A DNA stretch of 64,000 nucleotides from Chrysomallon squamiferum (GCA_012295275.1 CM022672.1:24637930-24701929); one strand, 5' to 3'. Positions 26,010 to 39,008 are shown, counted from the first letter of the stretch. Numbers and translations: made by a program. Notes: generated from the sequence alone by a model not told the origin.

Positions 26010-29000
26010 ATGGCCGCTCATGGCAGCGGAGCTGTATTTGCTTCCTTGTTTTTTGATCAAATCAATAGCCCAGATGATCAGGTTTGAAACTGAGATTTAT
26101 TTTAATTTCGTTGGTATTATATGTGGTTCATGTTGAAATATAATTGCTATGGTGTTTCCCTTTCATTAACCGATCGACCCGGAAGTGGCTAAATGTTTTA
26201 TTTTTTAAAAAGAAAGTAGGCGTATTTCTATAATTTCATCGAATTGACAAATAAATTGAAATAGAACAAATATACACGATCATATAATGTTTAATTTTAA
26301 TTTTCTTTGATATATTTTTTTCAAAGAGTTACACTGATAAATTGTAAAGGATCTTTGTTTTAATTTCAAAATTAATTTGGTCAAATTCAGAAATTGGCGT
26401 TTTTGTGGTTTACAAGAAATAAAATAATATGATAATAACAAGTATTTAATATTTTGCAGGAAGGATTTCTCCTGGGGAAAATTATTGATCAAGTTCATGA
26501 CAGAATTAGTGACTCACAGATAAGCAATTATAAAGTTGAAACTAGAGTTTGTGAGTATGTTAGGTGCGTGCGTGTGTATGTGTGTGAGTGTGTATATATA
26601 TACATATACACACACGCACACACAAGCACACACACCCACACTAATAATAATTTAGTGGGTTTATTGGTAACTAATAGGGATTTACTTAACAAAGTTTGTT
26701 TCCTGGAGTAATAATATATAGAAGGCACATAATAATGCATCTGTGATAAAATCTGCCAAAAGATCTTATAATATTTACATTTGATACTTAACTATGCTGT
26801 TAAATTACATAAACGTTTCTTTTAGTAAGCTTATACCAGAAGATAATTACATGAAATCAAATGAATGTTTACAGTTCATACATAACATCACTATTCATCA
26901 ACACAATAGTTATTTCTTAAGTGAGTAGCCAACAATTTCAATATATATATATATATATATACCAAATTTTGGTTTCAGTTAATTTCTTCTTTTTTTTCAC
27001 TATAAGGTATATATTCCTATCTTCCATGGCCTAAAGTAGAAAAGTTGTACAACCAGGCTGGTCAGTTCTCCATTGACTTGCTAAAACAGTTTCTTCTAGG
27101 AAAAGAAAAAGTATGTATTGGGTTATTTTGTTCACAGGTTAAGGATAATCTAATTATAAAACAAAAATAATTATATAATGTTGTTTCAGAATTCTAAATA
27201 TTTTGTAAAATTTAACTATGATATAAAAATGTCAACAAAGCTGTTTTAAACATGTAACTATTAGCACCATCTAAACTTTCTGTGTAATAAAGTTTAAGTG
27301 ATGGCATTAATATATGGTTTACTTAGAGAAGTCTGTTTAATCCCAGTTACATTTTTAAAATAAAGATTATGATGCTAATATGATCATTATCCATTATAAC
27401 TTTAAAAGACTATTCAAGTGTAAAGATATATGTGAAAAGCATCAGTGCATATACTCAGTACTTAACAAATAAAATGTATGTATTCTTTTCTGGAAGCAGA
27501 CATTTGGCTAGAATATGTTCTATTGTATGTAAAAATTAAAAAATAAAGTCCATGAAATATACATTGTTAAGCTAATATTGTCAAATGTGTATTATTTTTT
27601 AAAATAACTGTTAAAATAAAAAAAATCATAGCTTGGCTGTTATCATTGTAACTGAGTGATTAATGCTAACTAGATGCCAGATTGAAATTTAAAAAAATAT
27701 TAATTGTGACTTGACCAGAAGTCACAAAATCAGATACATTTTAAAAATAATATTCTTAGTTAAATATACTTGTTATTAGGCATGAGTATTCCTTCAAATT
27801 GTTAATTTAAAATTGCTTTCATATGATAACAAAATATTTATATTTTATAGCTAGCTAACATTTTTCATTTAGGACTTTCTCTCTGATTTATGACATTTTA
27901 TTTATTAAAATATAATTCCAAGATGCTGTTTTTTGGTCTAAATTAACTTACACTTTAGCAATTCACACACAACACACAGATAATATTGTGTTTTCATATC
28001 TTATCCATTTAGATCTGAAGAATTATGAAATATTTTATTTCCAGGATGTTATTGGTTGGTATAAGTTCAGACGGAATTCAACATTACGTCCATCACTGAA
28101 AGAAACAACCTTACATCATAACCTTATTTATTCTCTCTCCTTGGAACGTGATCAGCCTGAAAACTTCTTGTTCTTCCTCTGTAGCACTTTCACATCACCA
28201 AATCTTGCTACACATACTTATGACCACTGCTTTCTGAAACATCAACATGGGTATGTTTGTGGGTCACTGGTATTTTGAGTAGTTATAATGATTTATCCAA
28301 TAACTTGACTAACTTGTCCCAACATCATACTAGTATTACTTGAATAAAGTGTTTGGTTATTATGAACCTTTGTTAATAATAATGAAAATTGAAAATCTAA
28401 ACATTTGCAGTGGCTAGCTTAGTTTTTCAGGTATGTTTCTGATTTCTATGGATGATATGATTTCATTAAAAAAGAATCCTAACCTACATGCAGTTTAAAT
28501 AAGACTGTCAACTGATGCATAAAAAAATTAATTAGGCAGATTTTCAAACTCCATGTGTAGAGTTTAACTGCAGCTTATTTCTAAATTATCATTTGCTTTG
28601 ATATTCGCACATATATTGTGAATAATTGTCTTTATAAGAATGCATAAAATTGTTTTGTTTTATTCTCTGTTATCATTTTTTTAAGATGTTCATTTCAGAT
28701 TTATAATTTATGAGAATTTATGAGTACGTGTTTATTTTAATCTAAAATTAATTTGTGTTTTTATTTTAATAACTAACTTATTTATTTGTTTACAGAAAAT
28801 TTCACAGGATTCCTGTTCAGATTCTTAATCTTGGAGACACAACACACACTTCTTACAGACAGCAGGCAAACCTTGGGATTAATCCAGAGAGTGGAACTAT
28901 ACATTCAGTGCTACATAAATTTAGGTAAGTGTGCAAGTTTCCAGTTGATCTTTTATATTTTTCTTTTTTAAATTTATTAAAATTGCTGTTACAGCATATA

Positions 29001-32000
29001 TGGTTGGTACCTTACGATTTTACTTCAAAATAATATATACTTAAGATTAATTGTTCATTTTTATATCGTTGTTGTTAGTTGTATTTGTATTTTATAATGT
29101 TATACAGAAAGTCCTTGACAAATATAAAAAGTAAGTATGACAAAGACAGGTTCCAGATTACTTCATCAAATTCCATAGATTATTGGTTGACATAATTAAA
29201 CCTTTGAGCCCACAGTTCTGATAAACTGGGAATTTTCTTAATTTTATATGCTTTTGCAACTATTTAAAATAGTGGGATATATAATGACAGTATTATTTGT
29301 CATTTCATAACTTCTGGCTGTGTTCATCTTTCTGATTTGTTATTTGAGATACCTGCATCTAGAAAGAAATTACATGAATTTTTCAAGGCCTTAAATGACA
29401 GTTTTAGTTTCTGAGTCACAATCTATGATATAATGATAATCTAAAAATGATTTGTGCTATTATTATTAATACTACACATACTGAATTATTACCTATAGTG
29501 ATTTTGGTAATTGAAACCAGTAAAGGATATCCTGCAAAACTAGAATATTAAGTAAACCCTCAAAGTGTTCCTCCTTAAAAATATTTTGTTACCTTTGTCA
29601 GTGGATTTAAAATTAATTGTACTGGTTTGAATGAAAAAAGATTATTTATATAAGGCACAGATTTCCAAAATTTCCAGCATGATGTGGGAGGGCAACCCCA
29701 ATCAAAAAGTTTTACTGTTGTGTATTGGAGCATGGTCTAGTTTGATAATTGAGATTTTTTTAATTTTAAGTAATTAAAGAAACTCAAAATATACACATTT
29801 ACTGGACTACAAAATAAATTTATCTTGGCTCTTAAGGCGCTTCATATCAATTTTTATGTTTTAATGAAAGCAAATCTCCCATTCTTGTTCAGTTTTCCCA
29901 AACTGCCACCTCAGATGTAAAATCTAGCTGCTTTTTTTAATCCCAAAACTCTACCTTAATTTCACATTCATTTTTCTATCAAAATACTCTAACACAAAGA
30001 GCCATCTTCTAAAAGTAGACAAGAAAGTAGCCACCAACTGAATCTTTGAAAAACCCTCAAGAGCAGTGATGAACAACCTCTGAAAAGACATTAAGATAAC
30101 ACTGAACTGAAACCGTGGAATTCTTTAGTCTGCTGAAACAAACGTTTAATTAAGTTTGTAATAAAATAAAATAAAATAAAATAAAATATGTTCCTGCTGT
30201 AAAAAATAGACTTGGTGAAGGTGTTAACTAAGTGTTTTCTTACCATAAATTAAGAAATGCAGTAATAAAATTATCCAGAGTTACTACAGAAATTTAATTT
30301 ACAACCAATTATATTTTTACAGTAATTAAAAGAATTCTTGAAATTGATGATATTTTTGCATAAATGATTCTGTAAGAAAATGTTGGGATATCTGTCTTAA
30401 TAGCAAAATGAATATTTATAAACATGTGAGATAAATTACAATATTGGAAAATACATTTTTATTATATAGCGCTTTCTCTGGAACTTCTTAGTTTAATTTT
30501 GTCTAGATCTGAAGTGAACATTGATTCCCAATCAAATAAATTTCAAAGAATTCAGGGCAGTGTTTCAAATTTAAATTTTTTATTTTTCTATTAAATTCTG
30601 GGTATTTTTTATTTTTTCAATTTTTCTTAATTGTATTGTTATTTGTACTCTTCTGTTCACAGAAAAGATTTTGTTACATCTACAGGAGAAATGGGTGAAG
30701 TTAAAAAAATCTGCGCAATGTCTGAGACTGTCAACAAAACCCTTCAGGTTGGTTAAAAAAGAATTTTACTCAGTAAGCCATTTCTCAGTAGTGTTGAAAG
30801 AAACACATAAAACTGGAGTTTTCAAAATATATATTTTAAAAAGTAATAATAATCAAAAATTAATTATGTATTTTTCACTTTTTTGGTTTGCTGACATAAT
30901 ATATATATATATACATTTCAGTTTTACAGTCTTTATTTTAATTATATCTTCTTTAAATATATGTTTTTTAATTTTTAGAATTTAGCAAAAACTGTGTTAG
31001 AGAATGAGATGATTCTGGGATGTTTGGAAGATGAGGTACAAACACTTACAAACATTTTAGCACAAAAGGAAGAAGAACATCTTCCAGCCAAGCCAGTTCA
31101 GTCAAGTTCTCCACCTCCTCCATATATGGATATTTTTGAAACTTCCCCAGCTCCTAGCCGTATAAAAATTCATGCTATGAGATCTGATATGAAGTTCAGG
31201 AGAAGTATTGGCGACAGTGACAGCAATGTTAGACATGTTAGACAGATTAGTGTAGATGGTAAGATGAATGTTTACAAATTTTTCTGGTTTTCATAAAATT
31301 AGTTTATTTCTTTATCAGTGTTGTGATTTTCAAAGCTGATTTTCAAAGTTAACACAGGCTGAATGTATATAATAATAAAATTAAACTACTTTGAAATTTT
31401 AAGTGGTCTTTTGCTCCTTTTTCCATAGCAAAGCTAATCACAGATGAATTTCTGCTTCACTGTTTTGGAAGCCTAATGCACATGTAACTTAATCTGTTTA
31501 AAAAAGAATATAAATAAATGTTCCTGAAAACATCTGCATACAAAAACAATTACATCAGATAATCCAAAAAAAACCACACACACACACACAGACCTTTAAC
31601 TCTTTATTGTTGATTGTAAATAGAAGTGAAATACAAACTAACTGTGAAAAATACCATATTTTGGTTTTACAGAAGATCAATACAGAAAGGAAGAGGATGT
31701 CCCTGAAACTGCATCAGCTGTTGATATAAAAGAATATGAGATAATAGAAGGACCTGAAAAGATGAGTCAAAGTTTGCTTGGTACTTGTAATTCAGAACAG
31801 GCCCTCTCTTGTCAACTAGACATCTTGACACCAGAAAAGGCCAGAAAAGACTCAGTTACTGGAGAACCACGTCACACCAGAGGGACAACCCCGACTAAAC
31901 CAGGTGCATCTGAAGATGATTATGAAGAACAAGTATCTGAAAATTCTGATCACTTCTCTTTTCTTAACACCATGCTGGAAAAAGAAAAACATTCTGTGAA

Positions 32001-32505
32001 AAATGATGATTGCATGGCTGTTCAGATAGGTGAAAAAATTAAAATGCCTGCTAGTTCTGATGGAGCTGGAGCAATCCAGAAAACAAGAACCCGCTCAGGA
32101 ACAAAGCAGTCTGGAAAACACAAAGTGCATTCATCTAAATGTATGCATGATGATGACTTTACTTCACATGATTCAGTGATTGTTACCAAAGCAAGATCGC
32201 AGAGACAAGATAGTAGTAGGAAAGTGGAAAGGTCAAAATCAGAGATGACAGGAAACACAAGAACGAGAAGTAGACAAGGTTATGGTCAGAATGAAAGGCC
32301 GAGATCAAAAGAGAACTGTAAAAGTGACTCTATTAGTGATGAACGATGTCAACATAGCCCATCCTTCAGCCCCAGCCCTAAGAATATGCAAAATGTAGGT
32401 TCTAAGACGATTATTACAACCAGTGACAGTCATTGTGAGCAAGAGCATTCTCAAGAATCTGAGAAACATGATAGCCTTGACATTTCATCTTCACCAGTGT
32501 TTTAG
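26010..32505 (+). CDS. ABRAXAS: Abraxas/Abro1 family scaffold of the BRCC36 deubiquitinase
   Basis: MPN-minus scaffold that holds the K63-ubiquitin peptidase BRCC36 in the BRCA1-A and/or BRISC complexes. Exons: 26010-26081, 26460-26550, 27007-27110, 28045-28250, 28796-28924, 30663-30747, 30979-31258, 31673-32505, giving 599 residues with all phases consistent. MPN-like region about 1-200: EGFLLGK (25-31), SDSQIS, and DVIGWYKFRR (90-99). It has no JAMM metal-binding motif, as expected for this non-catalytic partner. Predicted coiled coil about 230-263, then PPPPY (274-278) and a long Ser/Arg/Lys-rich disordered tail. The last residues S-S-P-V-F match the phospho-Ser-x-x-Phe BRCT ligand of ABRAXAS1, whereas SDSQIS and PPPPY resemble ABRAXAS2/Abro1. 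It may represent the unduplicated invertebrate form. The exon 6 donor is GTTGGT, weaker than usual. Confidence 0.9.
26563..26640 (+). repeat. TG-TA-CA palindromic microsatellite in Abraxas intron 2
   Basis: A GTGCGTGCGTGTGTATG-type arm runs into a TATATATATA centre and then into a CACACACGCACACACAAG-type arm, so the block can fold on itself. It begins 13 bases after the exon 2 donor at 26551. An AT array of about 20 bases lies further on at 26941-26961. Confidence 0.75.
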
Positions 32506-34163
32506 ATCCTAACTAAATATTAGTTACTGAGTGGAAGGTTAAAATTTAAAACAGAAATAGTCAACATTTAGATATATTTCAAAATAGACAAAATAGACAT
32601 CAATTTGGTCATATTTGGTATGCCCATCAGTACTGATACACATGCCAAATGAGAAAGAATAAGAAAGTGAAGTCACAATAACATATACACAAAAATTACT
32701 TATTTAAATATAATGAAAAGATTTTCTTTTGTTATCATGTGCAGCTATCTTCGTGGAAAACACTGAATCCTTTTATATATCGATTATGAAATACCAATTG
32801 TTAGGGAAGAAGTTAGATAAAAAAAATAAAAATAAAAAAAATGTTTTTTTTATTTTTTATCTTTGTCTCTACCCTGTTAGTTTTTCATTTCTATATTAAA
32901 AGCGACTTAAGAATCACAGAAAGAAGAAAATCATGTTCTCTGTTAAATACTTCTGATTAGATATAGTCAAGCTTTATAAGTAGCAAAGATTAGTTTAAAA
33001 TTACTAAACAGTGTTTTAGAAGAATACAAACAATATACCTCCAAAGGTATTTTTAAACAACTGAGAAATATCTTAATGTCTTGTTAAATATGAAAACACC
33101 ATTATTGGCCTATCCAGTTACATAAGCGTTTACCATAATATTGCTGGCGTGATTTATTTTAATTAAAATTTTGTGCATATTTGAGAATTGATCTGGCATT
33201 TATAATTTTCTGATAATCAATATGGATGTTAAAAAAGGTATATAAACAAACTAAAAAGCATTCTCAAAAAATTATTTAAAAATTATTAAATGCATGTGAA
33301 AAGGATAAACCTTTGAATATGACATTCACAACAAATTTGATTTAAAACATTTTGAAATTGTCTTGAGTTAATTTTTGCAGTGATGCTAAATTAGTTTATA
33401 AATTATTTTGCATAATGTATTCACTTGCTGTGTCTTCATAAGAATTGAAAATGTGTTCAGTGTATTGCTTTAACAAAATATGAAAATAATGGTAGTGATA
33501 CAACATTTACAAATATTTTTGAAGTCTGTTGTGTAACTTCATCTTACACTGAGATTATATCCATAGCTTATTAGATTTAAACATAATGCTAGTTTTCATA
33601 TTGTCATTTATGTTTAATACATCTATGTAAATTTTGATATATTCTTGTATATATAGTTTAATACTCGTGATACTAAAATTATTTGTATAATTTTCAAATT
33701 ATATTAATTACTGGCAGAATTTAGTGTGTATTGTTGTGTGTGTATATGTGTATACTTGTATTATATCTATTTTGTTTGCAGTTTCTTAATTTTAATAAAA
33801 CTTTTGACATAATAAATGTCATTTAGATACAATATATCACATTTCAAAACTGATTGCATCAGTTTTTATTTTTGTGCCACAAACACGTGTCATATTGCTA
33901 TCTGCGTAATGTAATGCACATATAGATAAACGAACATTTAATGCGTTTGAAAGTTCGATTAAATGAATACATGAGCAAAAGGGGAGTCACGAATTGATGA
34001 AAACCGAAAAGATGAAACCGTAAATGGTTAAAAATAATATTTTAATATTTTAACACATGAAATACTTAAAGTACTAATCATTTTTATTATTAACTATTAT
34101 AATTTTTCAAAATAATAATAATAAAAAAGTATTCGGTTTGTTCATAGCAAACTGAAAATTATT
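32506..34163 (+). other. Abraxas-like 3' UTR and following intergenic DNA
   Basis: No coding exon supported. An AATAAA at 33794-33799, with a second AATAAA at 33811-33816, would end a 3' UTR of about 1.3 kb. After about 33830 the sequence contains short CpG-bearing stretches (for example ACACGTGTCA near 33885) leading towards the motif cluster at 34200. Confidence 0.45.
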
Positions 34164-34260
34164 ATGGTAGCCAAGATTAAAGCGACGTTTCTCAAGCCCC
34201 ATACTATGACGTACGGAAGTAACGTGCCACTTCTTTTCTATAAGAAGATTACGGAAGATT
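34164..34260 (+). promoter_or_regulatory. Promoter-like CRE/ETS cluster
   Basis: TGACGTAC (CRE-like) at 34207-34214 directly abuts CGGAAGT (ETS/GABP core) at 34214-34220, in a short CpG-containing stretch. A further TGACGTTA occurs near 34423 with nearby ATGACGACGG. This pairing is common at promoters of housekeeping animal genes. It lies upstream of the orphan terminal-exon-like ORF at 34799. A 32-codon ORF (34164-34262) overlaps it but has no support of its own. Confidence 0.4.
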
Positions 34261-34798
34261 AAAAGAAAAACATTTTATTAAAAAATAAGAAAAGAGAAAG
34301 ATACATATATGCATACGATTATATAGTTTAAACCTATTGAATTTTTAGTCCACTTACTCCGAAGCCCATTGAATACGGTTAAATTACTTGTCTACATGCT
34401 TAACAATTATTGGCTACATACGATGACGTTAATCTCATGACGACGGACTGTCGGGAGGAATCATAACGACAAAAGTGAAACGTTTTCGTGCTGTGTCAAC
34501 CTAATTTCAGTAAATACGGTAAATATTTTAGCGATTAATAATTGAAAAATGAAAAAGAAATTTTCATTTAAGTTAAGAAATATAAATAAAAGAAATTTCT
34601 TCGCAGTGTCCGCCATTAAGAATAATAAACATTCAATATAATAGCAGTAATGAACGTTATTAAAATAAGTAATTATTTTAATTAAGTAATATGGATTTTT
34701 TTTATTATTATTATTAATTGTTGTTTTTTTGAGTACATAAATTATTTATATTTCGAATGATATTACCAGAGATTAATAGTTAATCTATTCATTTGCAG

Positions 34799-34938
34799 AG
34801 AAGGACATAAAGACCCGTGTCCAAAATTATCCCACTGTTTTGTCCTTTGTGGGAGAATTTGAGTCATATCCCCATGTATTTCTAGAACAAAACATACGTT
34901 CTATCTTTGAGAAGCACTTGCATCATTTGCAATTATAA
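34799..34938 (+). CDS. Orphan terminal-exon-like ORF, unidentified product
   Basis: A pyrimidine-rich ATTCATTTGCAG acceptor is followed, after two leftover bases, by 45 open codons: KDIKTRVQNYPTVLSFVGEF then ESYPHVFLEQNIRSIFEKHL and HHLQL, stopped by TAA at 34936-34938. AATAAA overlaps the stop (34937-34942), which looks like a compact last exon. The composition is protein-like (mixed hydrophobic/charged, no low complexity) and not what random AT-rich DNA gives. I do not recognise the family. No in-frame upstream coding exon with a matching phase-2 donor was identified; CpG-rich DNA at 34410-34520, ending in a possible GTAAAT donor near 34520, may be a non-coding first exon. It could also be a gene remnant. 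Confidence 0.35.
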
Positions 34939-36560
34939 TAAATATTCCCGACTATTTTATTTCAGATATTAGGTTGTTGATCATTTGTTACAGGAACTTT
35001 CAATAATTTCATTCTATGATGAATGAGAAATAAATAACAATTACTGGTACTTGCTACTCTTATGTATAAAATGTTTCCACTAAACAGAGCTCAGTTACAT
35101 AGTTATGTAAAAGTTGTTTCCTTGTTTCCAAAAGTTAAAGCCACTGATAGAAAATACATGCAGATTGTTCTGATTTTATTTGGACCAAAATGGAAAACAA
35201 TATGCAACATTTCTTTTCACAGAATATTCTAAATATTTACAGTTATAGATGCAATATAATTGCAACGAACGTTTCTTCAAGTCGCACTTTTATATGGATA
35301 TCGCGTTAACGTTTTTAGCTGCGTTGGACCATAAATGTATTAGTATGTGTCCAAAATCTACAACTATTTGCGCATAGCTACAGTCGAAACTACATTTGGA
35401 TAGTCAGTCCATGGTCTTGGTTTCCGATGCTTTATACGTTTAAATTCTTGAACATGATGTTCAGTACAAGTAATAGGCTGTTGTATAAATTTGCTGTTTT
35501 ACCGCAAAAAATTGGTACACAATCGACTCTAACTCGAATCAATGTAGATCCAAATTAAATGGTTCAAATTTCTCCATTAATAAATTCTGGTTGATGCATA
35601 GAATCAAGTTACATAAGTAATAAAGTTATAAGCATGCCTATTATAAAATAAAAGTTAAAACGAAATTGTGTTTATACATAGCCACAAAGTGTAATGTGGA
35701 TGATACTGATGAAAATATTTAAATGAATGTTTAAGGTAATGACCGCTTCCTTTCGATAATTTTTATAAGACGTCGATCCGCGACCACAGAGAAACCGAAA
35801 ACCTGAATAGAATGGAAAATATTGAAAAAGGAGGTAAAAGTCTTGCATAACCTCTGTGTCATCAATATTCACACAGCAAGAAACGCTTTAGATAGCTGTG
35901 AGAAATACTTTGATAAAACCCCTCTTCTAGAGCTGGTGGGTAAAACTAGATTACGTCATGGCACAATAGCTAACCGCGATGATCGAGAATATTTACATAT
36001 CACTATGATATAGCCACGATGATATTGTATCTGCTGGCCAATTATAAATAAATCCGGATTATTACTAGCATTCGCCTGTCTCACTGGATAATTATCATTA
36101 ATTTTTAAAGTTCCAACTTGCAGACAGTGCTTGAAACTTGATACACAATACGGTAGCTATGTTACTTTCAAAATTTTAAACTTTGTGTTACTAATATAGT
36201 GAGTTTAAGAAATTTAACGAAGTAAGGTGTTTTTATTAAATGAAATTTAACAACAATCAAAAATTTATTTTTATAAAATAAAAATTGTTTTATTCAAATG
36301 AAAATTATGCCTCTGAAACTGAACTCTATTCTTGAAATAGAATGCAGTTATACAGTATACTTCATACGTTTTAAGACGATTCGTTTATCGTTTACTTTCT
36401 GCAATTTATTTATTTATTTATTTATTTATAGCTTTACAGTGGTCTAAAAACTTTTGTTTTATAAAGAGTATTAATGTGTATTTGTGGCGGTACGAATAAA
36501 TAGTCTAACATATTTTCGTTCATAACGAAGTATGACAAAATATTACTGTTATTGGTGCCG

Positions 36561-36568
36561 TGACGTCA
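36561..36568. promoter_or_regulatory. Perfect CRE palindrome TGACGTCA
   Basis: Full cAMP-response-element consensus in a CpG-containing patch (GTGCCGTGACGTCATCGTG), about 700 bases upstream of the first possible coding exon of the CABCOCO1-like gene. It could serve that gene's upstream promoter; this is inference from position and motif. Confidence 0.4.
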
Positions 36569-36705
36569 TCGTGTATGTGCCGGACTCGTGGTTGTATTTT
36601 TCTGACCACAATGCACTAAACAAATAAAACCCAACTTTAATTATGCAGAACATATTTCAACTTTTTCTTCGTATCATTACTCATTTATCATTATAACAAT
36701 CGTCA

Positions 36706-36708
<3 letters not shown>

Positions 36709-36766
<58 letters not shown>
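36709..36766 (+). repeat. (ATT)n microsatellite
   Basis: About 19 near-perfect ATT units. Related trinucleotide arrays occur at 38451-38499 (AAT) and 39011-39036 (TAA). Confidence 0.95.
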
Positions 36767-36768
<2 letters not shown>

Positions 36769-37270
36769 TTTTTCATCCATGATCATTGTAATTCCGATAT
36801 AAATTTAATATTTTCCCAATTTTTTTCAGTGAGAATAAAATGTGCAACCTTGGACCTGAAGAGCTATAAGTGTGATGACACATGTCGTTGTTAAGTGACT
36901 AAATATACTATAATATATCATTCCCGAACAACCGGCCGTTATAGAAAAAACCCACAAAAAACAACAAAAACCCCAGATCTTTTTGTTGTCAATCTTGTAC
37001 ACAGAAGTCATCGAGAATATATGTCTACAATACAAAACGGTTTAGCATAATAAATAAACTGGAATTTTTATGTCTGACTGCTCGATCTCCTTGGAAGTGT
37101 ACAGTCTTAAGATAAACCCATGGCTGGATAATCCCCTTGCTGAAACAGCTTTGGAAAAGTATACTCGGCACAGCTTATATATTAATACAGAAGGTCTCAT
37201 GTTAACAAGTAACACCTATATCAAACTTAGTATATTGTAACACAAACCCTGAGGGTCTTACAACGACAAC

Positions 37271-38213
37271 ATGTCTAAACCAAAGGGAAAGGTAAACTGT
37301 GTAGATTTTTCTTTATCTGAATTTACTAAATGTAATATCCTTCATTTTATATTGTTCAGACAAATAAATAAATAAATGTATAATAATAATAAAGAAAGAA
37401 AAAAAAAAAAAAAAAAAAAAAAAAAGAAAGAAAACCCACGAAAAATGACTTTAAAAATTGTCAGCTTGATAGTTTAACATCGATTTCCCATTTTTAAACA
37501 GTATTAATATTTATTTTTAGCAAGCTTTTTCTAAATGGAGTTTACTGAAATTGATTAAGAACAATATTATTTATTTTTCCACCTTATATATCTGTTTTTT
37601 AAGTAACATAAATCTTAACATTACTTGTAATTTAAACTGTCCAACAATAAACATGAACAGTGTCAGTCATTCAAAAATATATATAAACATCTATGAGTAT
37701 AAAACAATGAATACATGTTGAGTTCTAGCTTTGTATTTTCATGGCTAAATGTTTGAAAAGTAATACAAAATTAATAAGTAAATACAGTGTTGAATGTAAT
37801 TATGCAGTTATGATCTTCAGAAAAAGAAATGTATAACTTTAAAATTTAAGTTATTTTATGAGATTAACAAATAGTTTTCCAATAAATATTATCGATATCT
37901 AAAACCGATTTTTTTTTTTGCTATTTCAGTATTTATTTATTTACTTTTTTATTTTATTTTATTATTATTATTTTTTAATAAATTTTTATCAATGTATCTA
38001 ATATTACTGTATAATGATGGTATTTTTGTATATTTAGATTTTTCAACATCAAAAATTAATCTGCGCTTCTCAGTATCATTCGTAATGTCCAGTAGAGAAA
38101 AAACAATTATAAAAACTTGTATTAGTCGTATGCTTCAAATAAATATTTTATAATAATAAATGTTTTTAATATTTTGTTAATTATTTCAGAGATCAAGAGG
38201 AGGGAAACAAAAG
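37271..38213 (+). CDS. CABCOCO1-like alternative upstream first exons
   Basis: ATG at 37271 in the context ACAACATGT gives MSKPKGK, with a GTAAAC donor at 37292. A consensus acceptor (TTATTTCAG) precedes 38190-38213, RSRGGKQK, with a strong GTGAGT donor. Both are phase 0 and join directly to ENESDTK at 40463. They cannot join the 39485 exon in frame, because a TGA sits just upstream of that ATG and no usable acceptor lies between. These are tiny exons and could be fortuitous. Confidence 0.45.
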
Positions 38214-38448
38214 GTGAGTCCTTTTCTTTTTGTTTATTAAGAATTACGTACATATTTATCACTAAATAAATAAGGCAGAAAATAACTAACATGATGTAAA
38301 TAAAATAGAAACAAAACAAAAAATACTTTTTAATTATATATAATGGTCTTGGCAGCAGTTTTAAACACTGACATTGTAATTAATCAATTTTCTAAATAAT
38401 ATTATAATTTAATAATTTATATGAAACATAACCGCTGTGCGTATATTT

Positions 38449-38499
<51 letters not shown>

Positions 38500-39008
38500 G
38501 AAAGTTTATTATTGACTATCAACAATGTGCAAATAAGATCAATTGAAATTTACGTAGTCGCCAGCAGTGTTTCCTTTATGAAAATAAACTTTAAAAATAA
38601 AATACATGTGCATAAACATGTTAAGATTAATTTGACAATGAAAGAATAAATGCGAAATAGTGGTGGTTACTAAATTTCATACTGAAATATGTTATTATAT
38701 TCACATATTTTCTAAATTATGTTAGAAATTAATATCAGTCGGTCCAGTATCTAATATATTGCAGCATCAAGTTAAAACTGAAAAAGATTTTCAAGTAATC
38801 GTTAAGATCGGGTTCTTTTACAGACACGGCTATTCTTTGATAAGTGTAGATTGCATTAATAATATGATGATTAATACAGTTTTATTGGATTACACATATT
38901 TCTTTGGCTATCAGTCCCAAAACTGCAGTGTTTGCATGTGTCATGCTTGTGCACTAAACACTCAGTATTTGAGTAGTTTTAATCAATGTAAAAAAAAAAA
39001 AAAAAAAA

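Larger units (their letters stand above)
34939..37270 (+). other. Intergenic DNA and presumptive CABCOCO1-like upstream region
   Basis: No supported gene. Local contents: a mixed stretch at about 35740-36020 with several CpGs and an ATTACGTCATG CRE-like site near 35952; a perfect CRE (TGACGTCA) at 36561-36568; an ATT microsatellite at 36709-36766. The 63-codon ORF at 35822-36013 has no start context, splice sites or recognised motif. Confidence 0.4.

Noticed and set aside
26454-26740. ORFs on both strands reading past Abraxas exon 2
   Set aside because: Only 26460-26550 is exon; the remainder is the TG/TA/CA repeat translated through.
34164-34262. 32-codon ORF starting MVAKIKATFL
   Set aside because: Overlaps the CRE/ETS cluster, ends without a donor and does not connect in frame to the 34799 exon.
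35822-36013. 63-codon ORF upstream of the CABCOCO1-like gene
   Set aside because: Reads more like protein than most spurious frames, but no acceptor, donor or homologue recognised; kept only as a note in the intergenic entry.
38437-38649. ORF beginning with a poly-isoleucine run
   Set aside because: Translation of the AAT microsatellite.
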